From positions 62,001 through 126,000 of the forward strand of contig NZ_JADEVE010000184.1 of the NCBI RefSeq assembly GCF_016125955.1: a stretch of 64,000 nucleotides of DNA, written 5' to 3'. Below, piece after piece: positions 1 to 8,604 of the stretch. The notes beneath the pieces were generated by a model. That model was not told the origin of the DNA. It worked only from the letters and a program-made list of their open reading frames with translations, and did no database searches. Origin of the DNA: Acetomicrobium sp. S15 = DSM 107314 (GTDB taxonomy: Bacteria > Synergistota > Synergistia > Synergistales > Thermosynergistaceae). Both the position numbers and the translations under genes were made by a program. Each line of letters begins with the position of its first letter. Position 1 is the first letter of the stretch.

Positions 1-692
1 ATCACGGCGTTGAGGTTTATTACGCAAGAGAAGCGGCTTTGGACAAGCCTAACTCGCTGTACCTGAGGGATATCGTATTCATGACCCCCGAAGGTGCCAT
101 ACTGGGAAGACCGGCCATGGCGGCCCGCAGGGGAGAAGAGCGATGGGCCGCTAAGGCCTTGAGCGAGTTAGGCGTTCCGATTGTGAGGACCATAAACGGT
201 GATGGCATCTTTGAAGGTGCCTGCTGTCTGTGGATCGATAGCAAAACGGCGATCTTGGGCACTGGTGTACGTTGCAATGCCTCGGGAGCAGCCCAGGTGG
301 AGTACGAGTTGAGGAATATGGGCGTTGAAAATATCATAAAGTTCCAGATCCCCTATGGGCATGCCCATGTCGATGGCCTGATGAACTTGGCGGATCGTAA
401 AAAGGCAGTCGTATTTCCGTGGCAGGTGCCGTACGACGTGGTGGCAGCATTGAAAGAGTTGGATTTTCAGATAATAGAGGCTCAATCCGTCCTCGAGGTT
501 AAGCAGAACTTTGGGGTAAACTTCGTGGCCTTGGAGCCCGGAGTGGTCGTTATGCCGGCCGGAAACCAGCGCACTCAGGCTGCAATGGAGGAAGCAGGCA
601 TAAAGGTGATCACCGTGGACGTATCGGAGATCATGAAAGGGTGGGGCGCTATACATTGCATGACGGCCTTTTTGAGGCGTGATTCCATATAG
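1..692 (+). CDS. Amidinotransferase/dimethylarginine dimethylaminohydrolase-like protein (5' end outside window)
   Basis: The reading frame is open from base 3 upstream of the first in-window start (TTG at 39), so the gene begins before the window. The protein has the guanidino-group-modifying fold pattern (ADI/DDAH/amidinotransferase, PF02274): an early E-R rich stretch after GRPAMAARRGEER, a mid-protein GHAHVDG segment that supplies the catalytic His, and a C-terminal GAIHCMT motif whose Cys is the usual nucleophile. Such enzymes hydrolyse or transfer the amidino group of arginine derivatives. It is followed after 32 bp by an amino-acid ABC transporter, which suggests a role in arginine-type amino-acid use. 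Whether it is a deiminase, a DDAH or a transferase cannot be decided from this part. Confidence 0.8.
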   Translation, partial: HGVEVYYAREAALDKPNSLYLRDIVFMTPEGAILGRPAMAARRGEERWAAKALSELGVPIVRTINGDGIFEGACCLWIDSKTAILGTGVRCNASGAAQVEYELRNMGVENIIKFQIPYGHAHVDGLMNLADRKKAVVFPWQVPYDVVAALKELDFQIIEAQSVLEVKQNFGVNFVALEPGVVVMPAGNQRTQAAMEEAGIKVITVDVSEIMKGWGAIHCMTAFLRRDSI

Positions 693-693
693 G

Positions 694-707
694 CGTTAAG
701 TTTAACG
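694..707. promoter_or_regulatory. Perfect palindrome upstream of the ABC substrate-binding gene
   Basis: CGTTAA-GT-TTAACG is a perfect 6-bp inverted repeat spaced by 2 bases, between the amidinohydrolase stop and the Shine-Dalgarno of the next gene. Similar TTTAA(G/C)TTAA words occur at several other gene starts in the window. An operator is inferred, not shown. Confidence 0.35.
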
Positions 708-724
708 TAAAGGAGAGGTGTGAC

Positions 725-1531
725 GTGAAAAAGGTCTTGTGCTTGGTGACGGTTTTGGCGGTTATGGCTTTTTCTCACGCTGTCTTTGCCGCTGAGAAAC
801 CATGGATGGTCGACAGGGTCTTGGACAAGAAGGAGTTGGTTTTGGGCACGGCTCCCGGGTATTTCCCCTTCGAGATGATCGACAAAAAGGGAAATATCGT
901 AGGATACGATGTCGATGTCGCTAAGGAGATGGCAGATGCCTTGGGGGTCAAGCTGTCGATACAGAGATACGGCTTCGACGGACTGATCCCCGCCCTTCAG
1001 ACCGGCAAGATAGACATCGTAATGGCCGGCATGACCATAACGCCCAAGAGGGCTCTCGTCGTCTCTTTCAGCAACCCTTACTATTCTACTGGGCAGACGC
1101 TTTTGGTGTCGAAGAAAAACCCCGACGTCAAGTCGTGGCGCGATCTCGATCAGCCGGGTAAGATCATAGGCGTGTCATTGGGCACCACAGGGGCGATTCT
1201 GGCCAAACAGATCTTCGAGAAGGCCCAGGTTAGAGATTTCGATACGTTCCCCGATGCCTCGCTTGCCGCGTCCTCCGGCAGAATCGACGCGGTCGTCTAT
1301 GATGAACCTGGCGTGAGAGTATACGTGGCGCAACATCCCGATACCACCTATGGAGTTTACGACCTTATCTCTGTAGAAAACCTCGGCATAGCGGTGCCCA
1401 AGAACGACTTCGCCTCACTTCAGTGGATAAATTCCTTCTTGTATTCTTTTGTAGGAGGCCTAAAGCATCAAACGATGGTCAAGAAATGGTTTGAAGATAT
1501 GAGCTGGATACAAGAGATGGAAGCGAAATAA
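725..1531 (+). CDS. Polar amino-acid ABC transporter, substrate-binding protein
   Basis: A GTG start follows AAGGAGAGG. Residues 1-22 form a signal peptide (KK, hydrophobic core, AXA-like cleavage near VFAAEKPW). The mature part is a type-II periplasmic binding protein of the SBP_bac_3 family: LVLGTAPGYFPFEMIDKKG near the start, GYDVDVAKEMADALG, and GKIDIVMAGMTITPKR. The family binds polar or basic amino acids in the periplasm and delivers them to the membrane permease encoded next. No lipobox Cys is seen, so it is probably a soluble periplasmic protein. At 268 aa it is full length. It forms an operon with the permease and ATPase downstream. Confidence 0.93.
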   Translation: MKKVLCLVTVLAVMAFSHAVFAAEKPWMVDRVLDKKELVLGTAPGYFPFEMIDKKGNIVGYDVDVAKEMADALGVKLSIQRYGFDGLIPALQTGKIDIVMAGMTITPKRALVVSFSNPYYSTGQTLLVSKKNPDVKSWRDLDQPGKIIGVSLGTTGAILAKQIFEKAQVRDFDTFPDASLAASSGRIDAVVYDEPGVRVYVAQHPDTTYGVYDLISVENLGIAVPKNDFASLQWINSFLYSFVGGLKHQTMVKKWFEDMSWIQEMEAK

Positions 1532-1572
1532 ACTTTGCATATTAGTGCGTAAAAGTCAGAGAGGGGATTTCC

Positions 1573-2229
1573 GTGAGCGAGCTTGACTGGGGAGTGGCAA
1601 TAGACTATCTCGACGTTCTGCTCTATGGCGTGTTGCTGACGCTGAGGCTATCGGCCATCTCTACAGTAGTCGGGTTAGCGATAGGGATAACCGTTGGATT
1701 GTGTCGCATATCCAAAAACCCGCTAATAGCCATTCCCGCAGCCGTGTATGTTGAGGTCGTGAGGGGGATCCCCCTCCTCGTCCTCCTTTTTTACATCTAT
1801 TTTGGAATAGGCTATTTTGTGAACATGCCGCCCTTTATAGCTGCCGTCTCGGGCCTCGGCATATTTTCAGGGGCCTTTGTGGCCGAGATTGTGAGGAGCG
1901 GCATAGAGTCGATCTCGAGGGGTCAAATGGAGGCTGCTCGCTCCACGGGCATGACATATTTGCAGGCCATGAGGTTCGTGATCCTGCCGCAGGCCTTCAG
2001 GAGGATCCTGCCGCCGTTGGCGGGGCAATTCATATCTCTCATAAAAGACTCATCCCTGGTGTCTGTGATCTCTGTGGTGGATCTAACCCTTCAAGCGCGG
2101 AATGTGATAATTGCCACATTTCGATCGTTTGAGATCTGGACTGTAACGGCATTGCTCTATTTTTCTCTCACATTCACGTTATCTCGCGCAGTGAGGTACT
2201 TGGAAAGAAGGTTTAAGATAGTTGATTAA
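1573..2229 (+). CDS. Polar amino-acid ABC transporter, permease
   Basis: A GTG start lies 7 bases after GAGAGGGG. The 218-residue protein has five hydrophobic segments and the HisM/GlnP-type EAA loop ([25 protein letters not shown] region), which docks the ATPase. An N-terminal [11 protein letters not shown] helix and a [14 protein letters not shown] segment are typical of the His/Glu/Gln/Arg/opine permease subfamily. It would form a homodimeric inner-membrane channel with the neighbouring binding protein and ATPase. Its stop overlaps the start of the ATPase gene by 8 bp, consistent with translational coupling. Confidence 0.93.
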   Translation: MSELDWGVAIDYLDVLLYGVLLTLRLSAISTVVGLAIGITVGLCRISKNPLIAIPAAVYVEVVRGIPLLVLLFYIYFGIGYFVNMPPFIAAVSGLGIFSGAFVAEIVRSGIESISRGQMEAARSTGMTYLQAMRFVILPQAFRRILPPLAGQFISLIKDSSLVSVISVVDLTLQARNVIIATFRSFEIWTVTALLYFSLTFTLSRAVRYLERRFKIVD

Positions 2230-2947
2230 GCTCGAAAGGGTTTTTAAGAGCTTCGGCCATCTCCAAGTGCTTAAAAGCGTCAACTTGGAGGTGAAGAGTG
2301 GAGAGGTCGTGGTGGTGTTAGGGCCGAGTGGCGCCGGCAAGAGCACCATGCTTAGGGTTGTAAATGGCCTGGAGACGGTGGATTCGGGCCAGGTTTGGGT
2401 CGACGGCGTGCCTGTCCACGATAAAAGGACGAACATCAATCTGTTGAGACAAAAGATCGGCTTCGTGTTTCAACATTTCGAGCTATATCCTCATCTCACA
2501 GCGCTGCAAAATGTGACATTGGCCCCCATCGTCGTCAAGAGGATGAAGAAAGAGGATGCCGAGGCGAAAGGGGTTCAGCTCCTTTCGGCTTTGGGCCTCT
2601 CCGATAAGGTCGGCTCATTTCCGGCGCAGCTCTCCGGCGGCCAAAGGCAACGCGTGGCAATAGCCAGGGCCTTGGCGATGGACCCCAAAGTGATGCTCTT
2701 TGACGAACCCACTTCAGCGCTGGATCCTGAGATGATAAAAGAGGTCTTGGATGCGATGAAGTCATTGGCGAAGGGCGGTATGACGATGATCATCGTTTCT
2801 CACGAGATGGGTTTTGCCAGGGAAGTCGCCGATAGGGTTGTCTTTATGGATAAGGGGATGATCCTGGAAGAAGGTGCGCCGGAGGCATTCTTTTCTTCGC
2901 CGACTCATCCCAGGGCGGTCGAGTTCCTGGAGAAAGTACTGCGATGA
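2222..2947 (+). CDS. Polar amino-acid ABC transporter, ATP-binding protein
   Basis: TTG is used as start and overlaps the permease by 8 bp. The 241-residue protein has Walker [10 protein letters not shown] (about 33-41), the Q-loop in [12 protein letters not shown], signature [15 protein letters not shown], Walker [15 protein letters not shown] and the switch His in VSHEMGFA. This is the GlnQ/HisP class of amino-acid importer ATPase, acting at the cytoplasmic membrane face to power uptake. All catalytic motifs are intact. It is the last gene of the three-gene transporter operon. Confidence 0.95.
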   Translation: MIKLERVFKSFGHLQVLKSVNLEVKSGEVVVVLGPSGAGKSTMLRVVNGLETVDSGQVWVDGVPVHDKRTNINLLRQKIGFVFQHFELYPHLTALQNVTLAPIVVKRMKKEDAEAKGVQLLSALGLSDKVGSFPAQLSGGQRQRVAIARALAMDPKVMLFDEPTSALDPEMIKEVLDAMKSLAKGGMTMIIVSHEMGFAREVADRVVFMDKGMILEEGAPEAFFSSPTHPRAVEFLEKVLR

Positions 2948-3046
2948 CCTCGCCCTCGCTTGAGGGTGCGAAATGGATAAACGCGGGGAATGCAGGCGAA
3001 CGCACTTTGATCTCGCAAAGCCTATTGCCTATGTGTGGGAGTCTTG

Positions 3047-3055
3047 TGATATACT
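3047..3055 (+). promoter_or_regulatory. Extended -10 promoter for tRNA-Leu(CAA)
   Basis: TGA-TATACT (extended -10: TG at 3047, hexamer 3050-3055) ends 28 bases before the tRNA. No good -35 is visible; TTGCCT lies 19 bases upstream. Confidence 0.5.
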
Positions 3056-3083
3056 TACTGCGTTAGATTCCCCAGTCTTGTGT

Positions 3084-3171
3084 GCCGGGGTGGCGGAACA
3101 GGTAGACGCAGTGGACTCAAAATCCACCGGTGGTTGCCATCGTGCGGGTTCGAGTCCCGCCCCCGGCACCA
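3084..3171 (+). tRNA. tRNA-Leu (anticodon CAA)
   Basis: An 88-nt class-II tRNA. The acceptor stem GCCGGGG/CCCCGGC closes at both ends and the 3' CCA is encoded. The anticodon arm is TGGA-CTCAAAA-TCCA with anticodon CAA, reading UUG. A long variable arm and the T-arm GCGGG-TTCGAGT-CCCGC are present. The class-II fold plus CAA identify leucine. Confidence 0.97.
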
Positions 3172-3435
3172 CTTTTTACAAACCCAGTCGGAATTAACAC
3201 TTGCCTTTTTGAAGCTCAACGCGGGGGAGCGTATATGCGCTTTACCTGCCTATAAACAGCCCTCATTTCGTTTTCCTTGTAATGAAGTATAAGTGCGTTC
3301 TTGACCTTGCAAAATGGGCAATGATAATATTCTTGCGGCGCAGGGCAAGATTTCGTCGTTGGTAAGCAGACAAAGGCGTGTTGTGTTATGATTAAAAAAC
3401 TTGGCGTTAAAATTTGAAGCTGGGGGTTTTAACAG

Positions 3436-4038
3436 GTGAGGTCTTCGTTTAAACGTTTTTCGGAAAACCGTGTCCGCCGTAGGCGACTGTGGTTATTGCC
3501 GGTGTTGTTTCTTTTAGCGGGCCTTTCGTTTTGGGGCATTAAAACCCTTTGGACTTCCGAGAGCGCTACCGCCGGCGGCGGTCAAAAAGAAAAGGACGTC
3601 TCAGTTGCTTCCATTGCGGCGACCGCTCCTGCTAAGGGCGGAGAGGTGTGGGTGAAAGTGGTAAAGAGTTCCCATACACTTTATTTATATGAGGGTGACA
3701 AGATAATTAAGACCTCTATCGTCGCGGTGGGCGAAAATCCCGGAGATAAACAGAGAGCCGGCGATCGCAGAACGCCCGAGGGAGAGTTTGTCGTCGAGCA
3801 GATTCAAAATTCGAGCTACTGGAAATACGACTTCGGAGACGGCCCTGTGGAAGGAGCTTATGGACCGTGGTTTATACGGTTAAAGACCGGATGGCAGGGT
3901 ATAGGAATTCATGGCACCCACGACGAATCTTTTCTGGGGAAGGACGTCACAGAGGGGTGCATTAGGATGAAAAACGAGGATTTAGAGTTTTTGAAGAGTC
4001 GCATAAGCATCGGGACAAGGGTGGTAATAGAACCTTAA
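3436..4038 (+). CDS. L,D-transpeptidase (YkuD family), membrane-anchored
   Basis: A GTG start; residues about 18-36 form a single transmembrane anchor after a basic stretch (RRRR). A linker leads to a YkuD catalytic domain (about 70-200) with the HGTHD motif at 159 and the catalytic Cys175 in TEGCIRM. These enzymes make 3-3 peptidoglycan cross-links or attach proteins to peptidoglycan in the cell envelope. The Gly/Ser-to-Glu change before GCIRM is a small deviation from the common SxGC context. The gene is followed after 23 bp by a small DNA-binding protein on the same strand. Confidence 0.88.
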   Translation: MRSSFKRFSENRVRRRRLWLLPVLFLLAGLSFWGIKTLWTSESATAGGGQKEKDVSVASIAATAPAKGGEVWVKVVKSSHTLYLYEGDKIIKTSIVAVGENPGDKQRAGDRRTPEGEFVVEQIQNSSYWKYDFGDGPVEGAYGPWFIRLKTGWQGIGIHGTHDESFLGKDVTEGCIRMKNEDLEFLKSRISIGTRVVIEP

Positions 4039-4061
4039 AGGGCGCAAGGGGGGCGAAGGGG

Positions 4062-4280
4062 ATGGATAGGGTCGACACAGAAGAGATAGGAAAGACGGCT
4101 GGATTGGTATGGGATTATTTGGAAGAGAATGGGCGAAGCTCTATCAATGCCCTCTATAAAAATTTAAGGGTTTCCAAGCGGTTGGTCGATGCGGCCATAG
4201 GTTGGCTGGCCAGGGAGGGGAAGTTATCGTTCAGTCACGAGCAAAGGGGTACTTACGTAGAACTCCTTGAGTCCAAGTAG
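4062..4280 (+). CDS. Small winged-helix protein (DUF2582-like)
   Basis: A 72-residue protein starting at ATG behind GGGGCGAAGGGG. It consists of one winged helix-turn-helix: helix TAGLVWDYLEENG, SSINALYKNLRVSKRLVDAAIGWLAREGKL as recognition unit, and a short beta-wing (SHEQRGTYVELLE). The pattern matches the family annotated as winged helix DUF2582, whose targets are unknown. It lies in a same-strand run with the L,D-transpeptidase and the J-domain protein. Confidence 0.75.
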   Translation: MDRVDTEEIGKTAGLVWDYLEENGRSSINALYKNLRVSKRLVDAAIGWLAREGKLSFSHEQRGTYVELLESK

Positions 4281-4297
4281 TCCTGCGGCGAATCCCT

Positions 4298-4657
4298 ATG
4301 GCTATAATCCTCAAAATAACCGGTTTTATACTTCCCTTTTTGCTGCTTTCAGCGGTGGCCTGCGTTGTCAATGGTACCGCTTCTCGCTTGCAGAATCTGA
4401 GAGGTTTGCGTCTGCGAAGAGCGTTGCCGCCACAGAAGTTTGGCGCCTTGCGTGATCCTTACTCCGTTTTGGGTTGCCAGCCGGGAGCCACTGAGGATGA
4501 AATAAGGCGTGCGTATAAGAGCCTGGTCCTCAAATATCACCCCGACAGGGTTAAAACTTTGGGGTTGGACGAGGAGTTCGTTCAATTGGCCTCAAAAAGG
4601 TTTCAAGAAATTAGGGTTGCATACGTGTATCTGATGGCACTTAAGCGCAGATCTTGA
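4298..4657 (+). CDS. Membrane-anchored J-domain protein
   Basis: A 119-residue protein with an N-terminal transmembrane segment (about 5-25), a short basic linker and a C-terminal J domain from about residue 54 (DPYSVLGCQPGATEDEIRRAY) with the essential HPD at 81-83. J domains stimulate the ATPase of DnaK-type Hsp70s. With no zinc finger or substrate domain, it resembles a minimal DjlA-type co-chaperone that recruits DnaK to the membrane. It is transcribed with the genes on either side. Confidence 0.85.
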   Translation: MAIILKITGFILPFLLLSAVACVVNGTASRLQNLRGLRLRRALPPQKFGALRDPYSVLGCQPGATEDEIRRAYKSLVLKYHPDRVKTLGLDEEFVQLASKRFQEIRVAYVYLMALKRRS

Positions 4658-4689
4658 TATAGACCTTTAGCTACCGGGAGGGAGCGACG

Positions 4690-5538
4690 TTGGATAATTT
4701 GAAGGACTACAAAATAGCGGTGATCGGAGCGGGCATTATAGGAGGAGCCATTGCCGATGCCCTGGCTCCTTATTGTCAAGTAATGGCTACGAGGCGCAGC
4801 AAGGAGAAGCTCGAGGAGATCAAGAAAAAGGGCATCGAAACGACGCAGGATAACATTGCGGCGGCCACATGGGCAGATGTGGTGGTGGTCGCTGTAAAAC
4901 CGAAGCAGGTGGTTCCCGTTCTACAGGAGATAACCTCGGCGGTAGAGGACAAACTCGTCATATCCTTCGCTGCAGCCATATCTTTAGACATTATGAGGCG
5001 CGTCGCACCGCGCTCGCGCTTCATAAGAGCCATGACCAATATAGCAGCGATTGTGCGTAAGGGTTACACAGTGTATGCCTACGGCGGTGAGGTCCTACAA
5101 AAGGACATAGCCTTAGCCGAGGCGATATTTGCAAACCTAGGCGAGGCGAGGGCTGTGGACGAGCAATTTCTCGACGTCTTGACCGCCATGTCCGGCTCTG
5201 GCCCAGCGTATATATATACCGTAGTGGAGTCCATGATTTATGGAGCTTTGAGGATGGGTTTGCCTCGCGACTTGGCGTTGCAGGCTGCTGCCCATACAGC
5301 CATCGGTGCCTCGCACCTCCTGCTCGCCTCTGGGAGGCATCCGGCCGAACTGAGGGACCTCGTCGTCACGCCGGGCGGCGTGACGATAGAGGGAATCTAC
5401 GAATTAGAAGAAAGCCGCATACGCACGGCCTTTATGAAGGCAATCAGCGCCGCCTCCGTAAAGGCGCAACAATTCTCTGAGGATGCGAGGGTGCAGGCGG
5501 AGAAAACCTTAGGTAACATCAGCGAGGGCTCGGATTAG
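4690..5538 (+). CDS. proC: Pyrroline-5-carboxylate reductase
   Basis: TTG start after GGGAGGGAGC. The 282-residue protein has an N-terminal Rossmann motif VIGAGIIGGAIADA, the conserved AVKPKQV segment, and the C-terminal MSGSGPAYIY and VTPGGVTIEGI motifs that bind pyrroline-5-carboxylate. It makes proline from P5C with NAD(P)H in the cytosol. Length is typical of the family. Its last 20 bases overlap the 3' end of a convergent hypothetical gene. Confidence 0.95.
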   Translation: MDNLKDYKIAVIGAGIIGGAIADALAPYCQVMATRRSKEKLEEIKKKGIETTQDNIAAATWADVVVVAVKPKQVVPVLQEITSAVEDKLVISFAAAISLDIMRRVAPRSRFIRAMTNIAAIVRKGYTVYAYGGEVLQKDIALAEAIFANLGEARAVDEQFLDVLTAMSGSGPAYIYTVVESMIYGALRMGLPRDLALQAAAHTAIGASHLLLASGRHPAELRDLVVTPGGVTIEGIYELEESRIRTAFMKAISAASVKAQQFSEDARVQAEKTLGNISEGSD

Positions 5539-6082
5539 CACCGGCCTTCCAACGGATCAGTTTCTTGAACAGCTGGAAAGAGGTTTTATCGTCCCTCGGG
5601 CTATTGTCCGAGGGATAATTTTCGGGGGCGATATCTCTCTGGACGACTTCTTTAACCGCCGCGCGAGTCACCTCTTTGCTACTTCCCTTATCGTGAGCGC
5701 ACCTCTGTGGCAAAGGAGTATTATTTACAACTGCGCAGTTATGCTTTAACAGCTTTTCTATCTCCGCCCTTATTTCCTCCAATTGGTGACGGAGGTGTGC
5801 GTTTTCTCGTGAAAGGCGGTCCACCTCAGCCTCCGTTTTCTCTAAAGACGAGAGCAGCTTTGGTATATCGTCTTTGGCTGCTGCAATGAAGCGGCCGTCT
5901 GCCTCTCGCTGTTGGATCACGTTCCCTTTTCGGCGGCCATAGTCCCCAATCACCTCGCAGACAAAAAAATTCAAGGGACTTTTCGATTTCATGGAAACTG
6001 CACGCCCTGAGAACTGCCAAGGGCCAGGGGTGGCAGATTCGTGGCGCCTTCGTATCTCTTCACGCTCTTCTTTATTTAACAA
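5519..6082 (-). CDS. Hypothetical coiled-coil protein of phage type
   Basis: TTG start behind GGAGGGGG; 187 residues. The N-terminal part has the ATPGPW...DGRFIAAAKDDIPKLLSSLEKTEAEV pattern often seen in small prophage/mobile-element proteins (ead/Ea22-like). Residues about 75-115 form a coiled coil (EVDRLSRENAHLRHQLEEIRAEIEKLL), followed by a polar tail. No enzymatic motif is visible. It converges on and overlaps proC by 20 bp, lies alone on the minus strand, and is followed by a poorly coding stretch with a long inverted repeat. An acquired gene is likely; function unknown. Confidence 0.6.
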   Translation of the reverse strand: MLNKEEREEIRRRHESATPGPWQFSGRAVSMKSKSPLNFFVCEVIGDYGRRKGNVIQQREADGRFIAAAKDDIPKLLSSLEKTEAEVDRLSRENAHLRHQLEEIRAEIEKLLKHNCAVVNNTPLPQRCAHDKGSSKEVTRAAVKEVVQRDIAPENYPSDNSPRDDKTSFQLFKKLIRWKAGANPSPR

Positions 6083-6451
6083 GGCTACCCCCTCCGCCTA
6101 AAGGATGAAAATCGTGCATGCTTCTCGCTGCGCAAACGAGGCTTACTCGACTATTATACGTAAACCGTGGCTCTTCTGTACGTGTGCCCGTCGTAGAGGC
6201 GACTGCGTCTTTCAGAGATGACTAAAAAAGATCAAAGACTAAAGGTAGACGAATAACGTTATTGAAGACGCAGATGATATCGGCCGAAGAGTTGAAGGCG
6301 CTAAAAGCAAGCAGAGCGAGGAAATTAAAGGAAGCGCAATAGAAGCCACAGAACATTTTAGCTAAAACTCGATAAGTTGCGTTTTTACCCTAAACCATTC
6401 GGAGGGAAGAGCGCATGCTTTTGTTCCGAATGGTTTAGGGTAAACCAAATC
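6083..6451. other. Non-coding stretch with short decayed frames
   Basis: No convincing gene. A 22-codon frame at 6274-6342 (starting MISAEELKALKASR) and an overlapping start-less frame in another phase are the only coding-like parts. The 20-bp inverted repeat at 6384-6444 lies here. The stretch separates two minus-strand hypothetical genes and may be mobile-element debris. Confidence 0.4.
6384..6444. repeat. Perfect 20-bp inverted repeat, 21-nt loop
   Basis: Bases 6384-6403 and 6425-6444 are exact reverse complements (arm TTTACCCTAAACCATTCGGA). Flanking bases are TTT before and CCAAAT after. The loop contains GCATGC. It could end transcription of the minus-strand gene whose stop is at 6452, but its length and perfection exceed the usual terminator. 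Confidence 0.85.
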
Positions 6452-6724
6452 CTACTGCGAGTTGGACTCTGGGATTTGGGATAGTTTTTTGAGGAGCTCC
6501 TTCAGATGCCCCTCTCTTTCTATTGGTTGCATTTTGAAGTGAGCGTTCAAAAACTCAAAGGCATCTACCCCGGCCATTTCAGTTAATTTGACGAATATGT
6601 CTGCGATCTCGTCGCTGTGCTTCTTCAAAAAGCGTTGTTTTGTTTTCTCCAGCTTTTGCTGGGTTTTCTGGATTACTTCCTCTATGGAGCTCCTTCTCCT
6701 TCTTTGTCTCATCTGATCGATCAT
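6452..6724 (-). CDS. Hypothetical basic helical protein
   Basis: A 90-residue protein with an ATG start behind GGGGGGTT. An arginine-rich start (MRQRRRR) is followed by a helix (SIEEVIQKTQQKLEKTKQRFLKK), then FVKLTEMAGVDAFEFLNAHFKM. No signal peptide or membrane segment is present. I do not recognise the family. Its stop is 8 bases from the 20-bp inverted repeat, which may serve as its terminator. Confidence 0.5.
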   Translation of the reverse strand: MIDQMRQRRRRSSIEEVIQKTQQKLEKTKQRFLKKHSDEIADIFVKLTEMAGVDAFEFLNAHFKMQPIEREGHLKELLKKLSQIPESNSQ

Positions 6725-7027
6725 ATTTAACCCCCCTATTTTTTTAAGATCTCAAGTGCTGTCAAGTAATTATACACCTTTTCGCGTAAACTTCCATATC
6801 TGTCTAAAGATAGGGCATAATGTGACTACGCGGTGAAAAAGAGGGCGCTATCGTTATCGTAAAGTTAACAATGCCAGTTAACTTGTGAGCCAATATAAAA
6901 GTGCAGTGTGCGCAAGCGCCGGTATTTTTGACGCCATGAATAGGGCACAGAAGGCGGCAGTAGTATAATCTTTGGAACGGATCATGTTCGTCGTAGGCTT
7001 TTTAATATAGCTTTGGAGGTGGATGTA
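6725..7027. promoter_or_regulatory. Intergenic region with 8-bp inverted repeat upstream of pepA
   Basis: AAGTTAAC-(7)-GTTAACTT at 6862-6884 is a perfect inverted repeat suited to a dimeric regulator. A TATAAT at 6964-6969 is a possible -10 for pepA, without a recognisable -35. Nothing coding is seen. Confidence 0.4.
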
Positions 7028-8482
7028 ATGCGCGTAGAGTCTATGCCCCACGATCTATCCGGTTTCGAGGGGGAATCGCTGGGGCTTTTGCTGTTCGAGG
7101 GTGATCTCGACGGTATCAATTGTCTGGGGGATCTGGCATCTGAGGTACGCTCCAGGGCTGAGCTTGAGCGGTTCACCGGAAATAAGGAAAGCTTTATCAA
7201 GGCCACATTCCCTGACGGGCGTATCAAGCGCGTAATTTTAGCCGGCTTGGGGAAGAGGGAAAAAGCCACGCCCGATGCCTTTCGTACGGGCGCAGCTTTG
7301 GTCGTAAAGGAGGCAGCTAAATCAGGGGCAGCTTCTTTGGCTCTTGCAACGCCAACCGCGCCGGATGCCTCGGTCTCTCAAGCCCTCACCGAGGGAGCGC
7401 TGCTTGGAAGCTACAGCTTTGACCGCTATAGATCTAAGAAAGATGAACCCGAGACTAAGATAAAGCAAGTTATGGTAGCAGGCGGAGACGAGGAGGCATT
7501 GAACAGGGGTGCGCTTTTCGCCTGCGGTCAAAACTACGCCAGAGACTTGGCTAACGAGCCGGCCAACGTAATCAACCCGCTTACCTTCTCGGGTGAAGCT
7601 CAGAAGGTGGCAAAGGAAGTAGGGCTCGAATGCACCGTATACGACGAGAGCCACCTACAAGGGATGGGCATGAACGCCCTTTTGGCAGTCGGCAAGGGAT
7701 CCGCTATTCCTCCCAAGTTCGTTCATCTGGTGTATCGTCCGGCGGAAAGGTCGGCGAAGCGGGTAGCTTTCGTCGGCAAGGGGATCACTTTCGACAGCGG
7801 CGGTTTGAACATAAAGCCAGATGAACACATGAGGGGGATGAAAGGAGACAAGATGGGCGCCTGTAACGTTTTGGCCGCCATGCGCACGATTGCCCACCTG
7901 CGCCCTCCTGTGGAAGTCCACGGCCTTATAGGGCTCGCTGAGAATATGCCCAGCGGAGATGCCTACAGGCCAGATGACGTGATTAAAGCATATAATGGCA
8001 AGACCATAGAAATAGGGAGCACCGATGCCGAAGGGCGCGTCACCATGGCCGATGTCCTGTCTTATGCTTCGAAGCTTAAGCCAGATTACATCATAGATAT
8101 GGCTACACTGACCGGGGCTTGCATAATCGCATTGGGAGGCTACATGGCTGGCCTCTTTTCAAACGACGAGGACTTTGCAAGAGACCTCCTTTCGGCGTCA
8201 TCTCGAAGCGGCGAGAGGGTGTGGCGTCTTCCGCTCGATGATGAGCGGCTGCGGAAGCGTATCGATTCCCCCATAGCCGATGTGGCAAATGTAGGGGGAC
8301 GTCCTGGCGGTGCCATCACGGCGGCCATGTTCCTTCAGGAGTTCGTGGAGGAGGGCATACCCTGGGCGCACCTCGACGTTGCCGGTGTGGACAATTACAA
8401 GGAGCCGTTCGGATATTATGCCAAAGGGGCTACGGGCTTCGGTGTCCGCTTATTTCTTGAATGGCTCTATTCGATAATCTGA
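7028..8482 (+). CDS. pepA: Leucyl aminopeptidase (M17)
   Basis: ATG at 7028 is chosen because GGAGGTGG (7015-7022) sits 5 bases upstream; an in-frame TTG at 7013 would lie on the Shine-Dalgarno itself. The 484-residue product has an M17 N-terminal macrodomain-like part and a catalytic C-terminal half with VGKGITFDSGGLNIKP (metal-ligand Lys/Asp), MKGDKMGA and STDAEGRVTMADVL (usual NTDAEGRL, so Asn is replaced by Ser). It is a two-metal cytosolic exopeptidase that releases N-terminal residues from peptides, fitting an amino-acid-fermenting lifestyle. Transcribed alone. Confidence 0.93.
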   Translation: MRVESMPHDLSGFEGESLGLLLFEGDLDGINCLGDLASEVRSRAELERFTGNKESFIKATFPDGRIKRVILAGLGKREKATPDAFRTGAALVVKEAAKSGAASLALATPTAPDASVSQALTEGALLGSYSFDRYRSKKDEPETKIKQVMVAGGDEEALNRGALFACGQNYARDLANEPANVINPLTFSGEAQKVAKEVGLECTVYDESHLQGMGMNALLAVGKGSAIPPKFVHLVYRPAERSAKRVAFVGKGITFDSGGLNIKPDEHMRGMKGDKMGACNVLAAMRTIAHLRPPVEVHGLIGLAENMPSGDAYRPDDVIKAYNGKTIEIGSTDAEGRVTMADVLSYASKLKPDYIIDMATLTGACIIALGGYMAGLFSNDEDFARDLLSASSRSGERVWRLPLDDERLRKRIDSPIADVANVGGRPGGAITAAMFLQEFVEEGIPWAHLDVAGVDNYKEPFGYYAKGATGFGVRLFLEWLYSII

Positions 8483-8520
8483 GAGGTTTGAGGCGGGTTT
8501 AACTTAACAGTCTTTCGCGA

Positions 8521-8554
8521 AGTGGACGGGAGGTCGCAAGGCCTTCCGTCCACT
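8521..8554 (+). terminator. Hairpin downstream of pepA
   Basis: AGTGGACGGGAGG (8521-8533) pairs with CCTTCCGTCCACT (8542-8554), 13 bp with one G-T wobble. Only a weak T-tract (GTTTAT) follows, so it may be a leaky terminator. Confidence 0.55.
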
Positions 8555-8575
8555 GTTTATGTCGGTTCACGAGTA

Positions 8576-8604
8576 TTGACAGACGAAGGCGAGGTCGCTA
8601 TGAT
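8576..8604 (+). promoter_or_regulatory. Sigma-70 promoter of the rpiR-type gene
   Basis: TTGACA (8576-8581), 17-base spacer, TATGAT (8599-8604). Transcription should start near 8611. TGC-GCATAA words at 8609-8628 and an inverted copy at 8648-8657 lie just downstream and could be the regulator's own operator. Confidence 0.8.

Noticed and set aside
2973-3292. Two overlapping short plus-strand frames around 3.0-3.3 kb
   Set aside because: Both run through the tRNA-Leu gene, so they are not protein-coding.
6274-6342. 22-codon frame in the accessory patch
   Set aside because: No ribosome-binding site and no family match; may be a remnant but cannot be supported as a gene.
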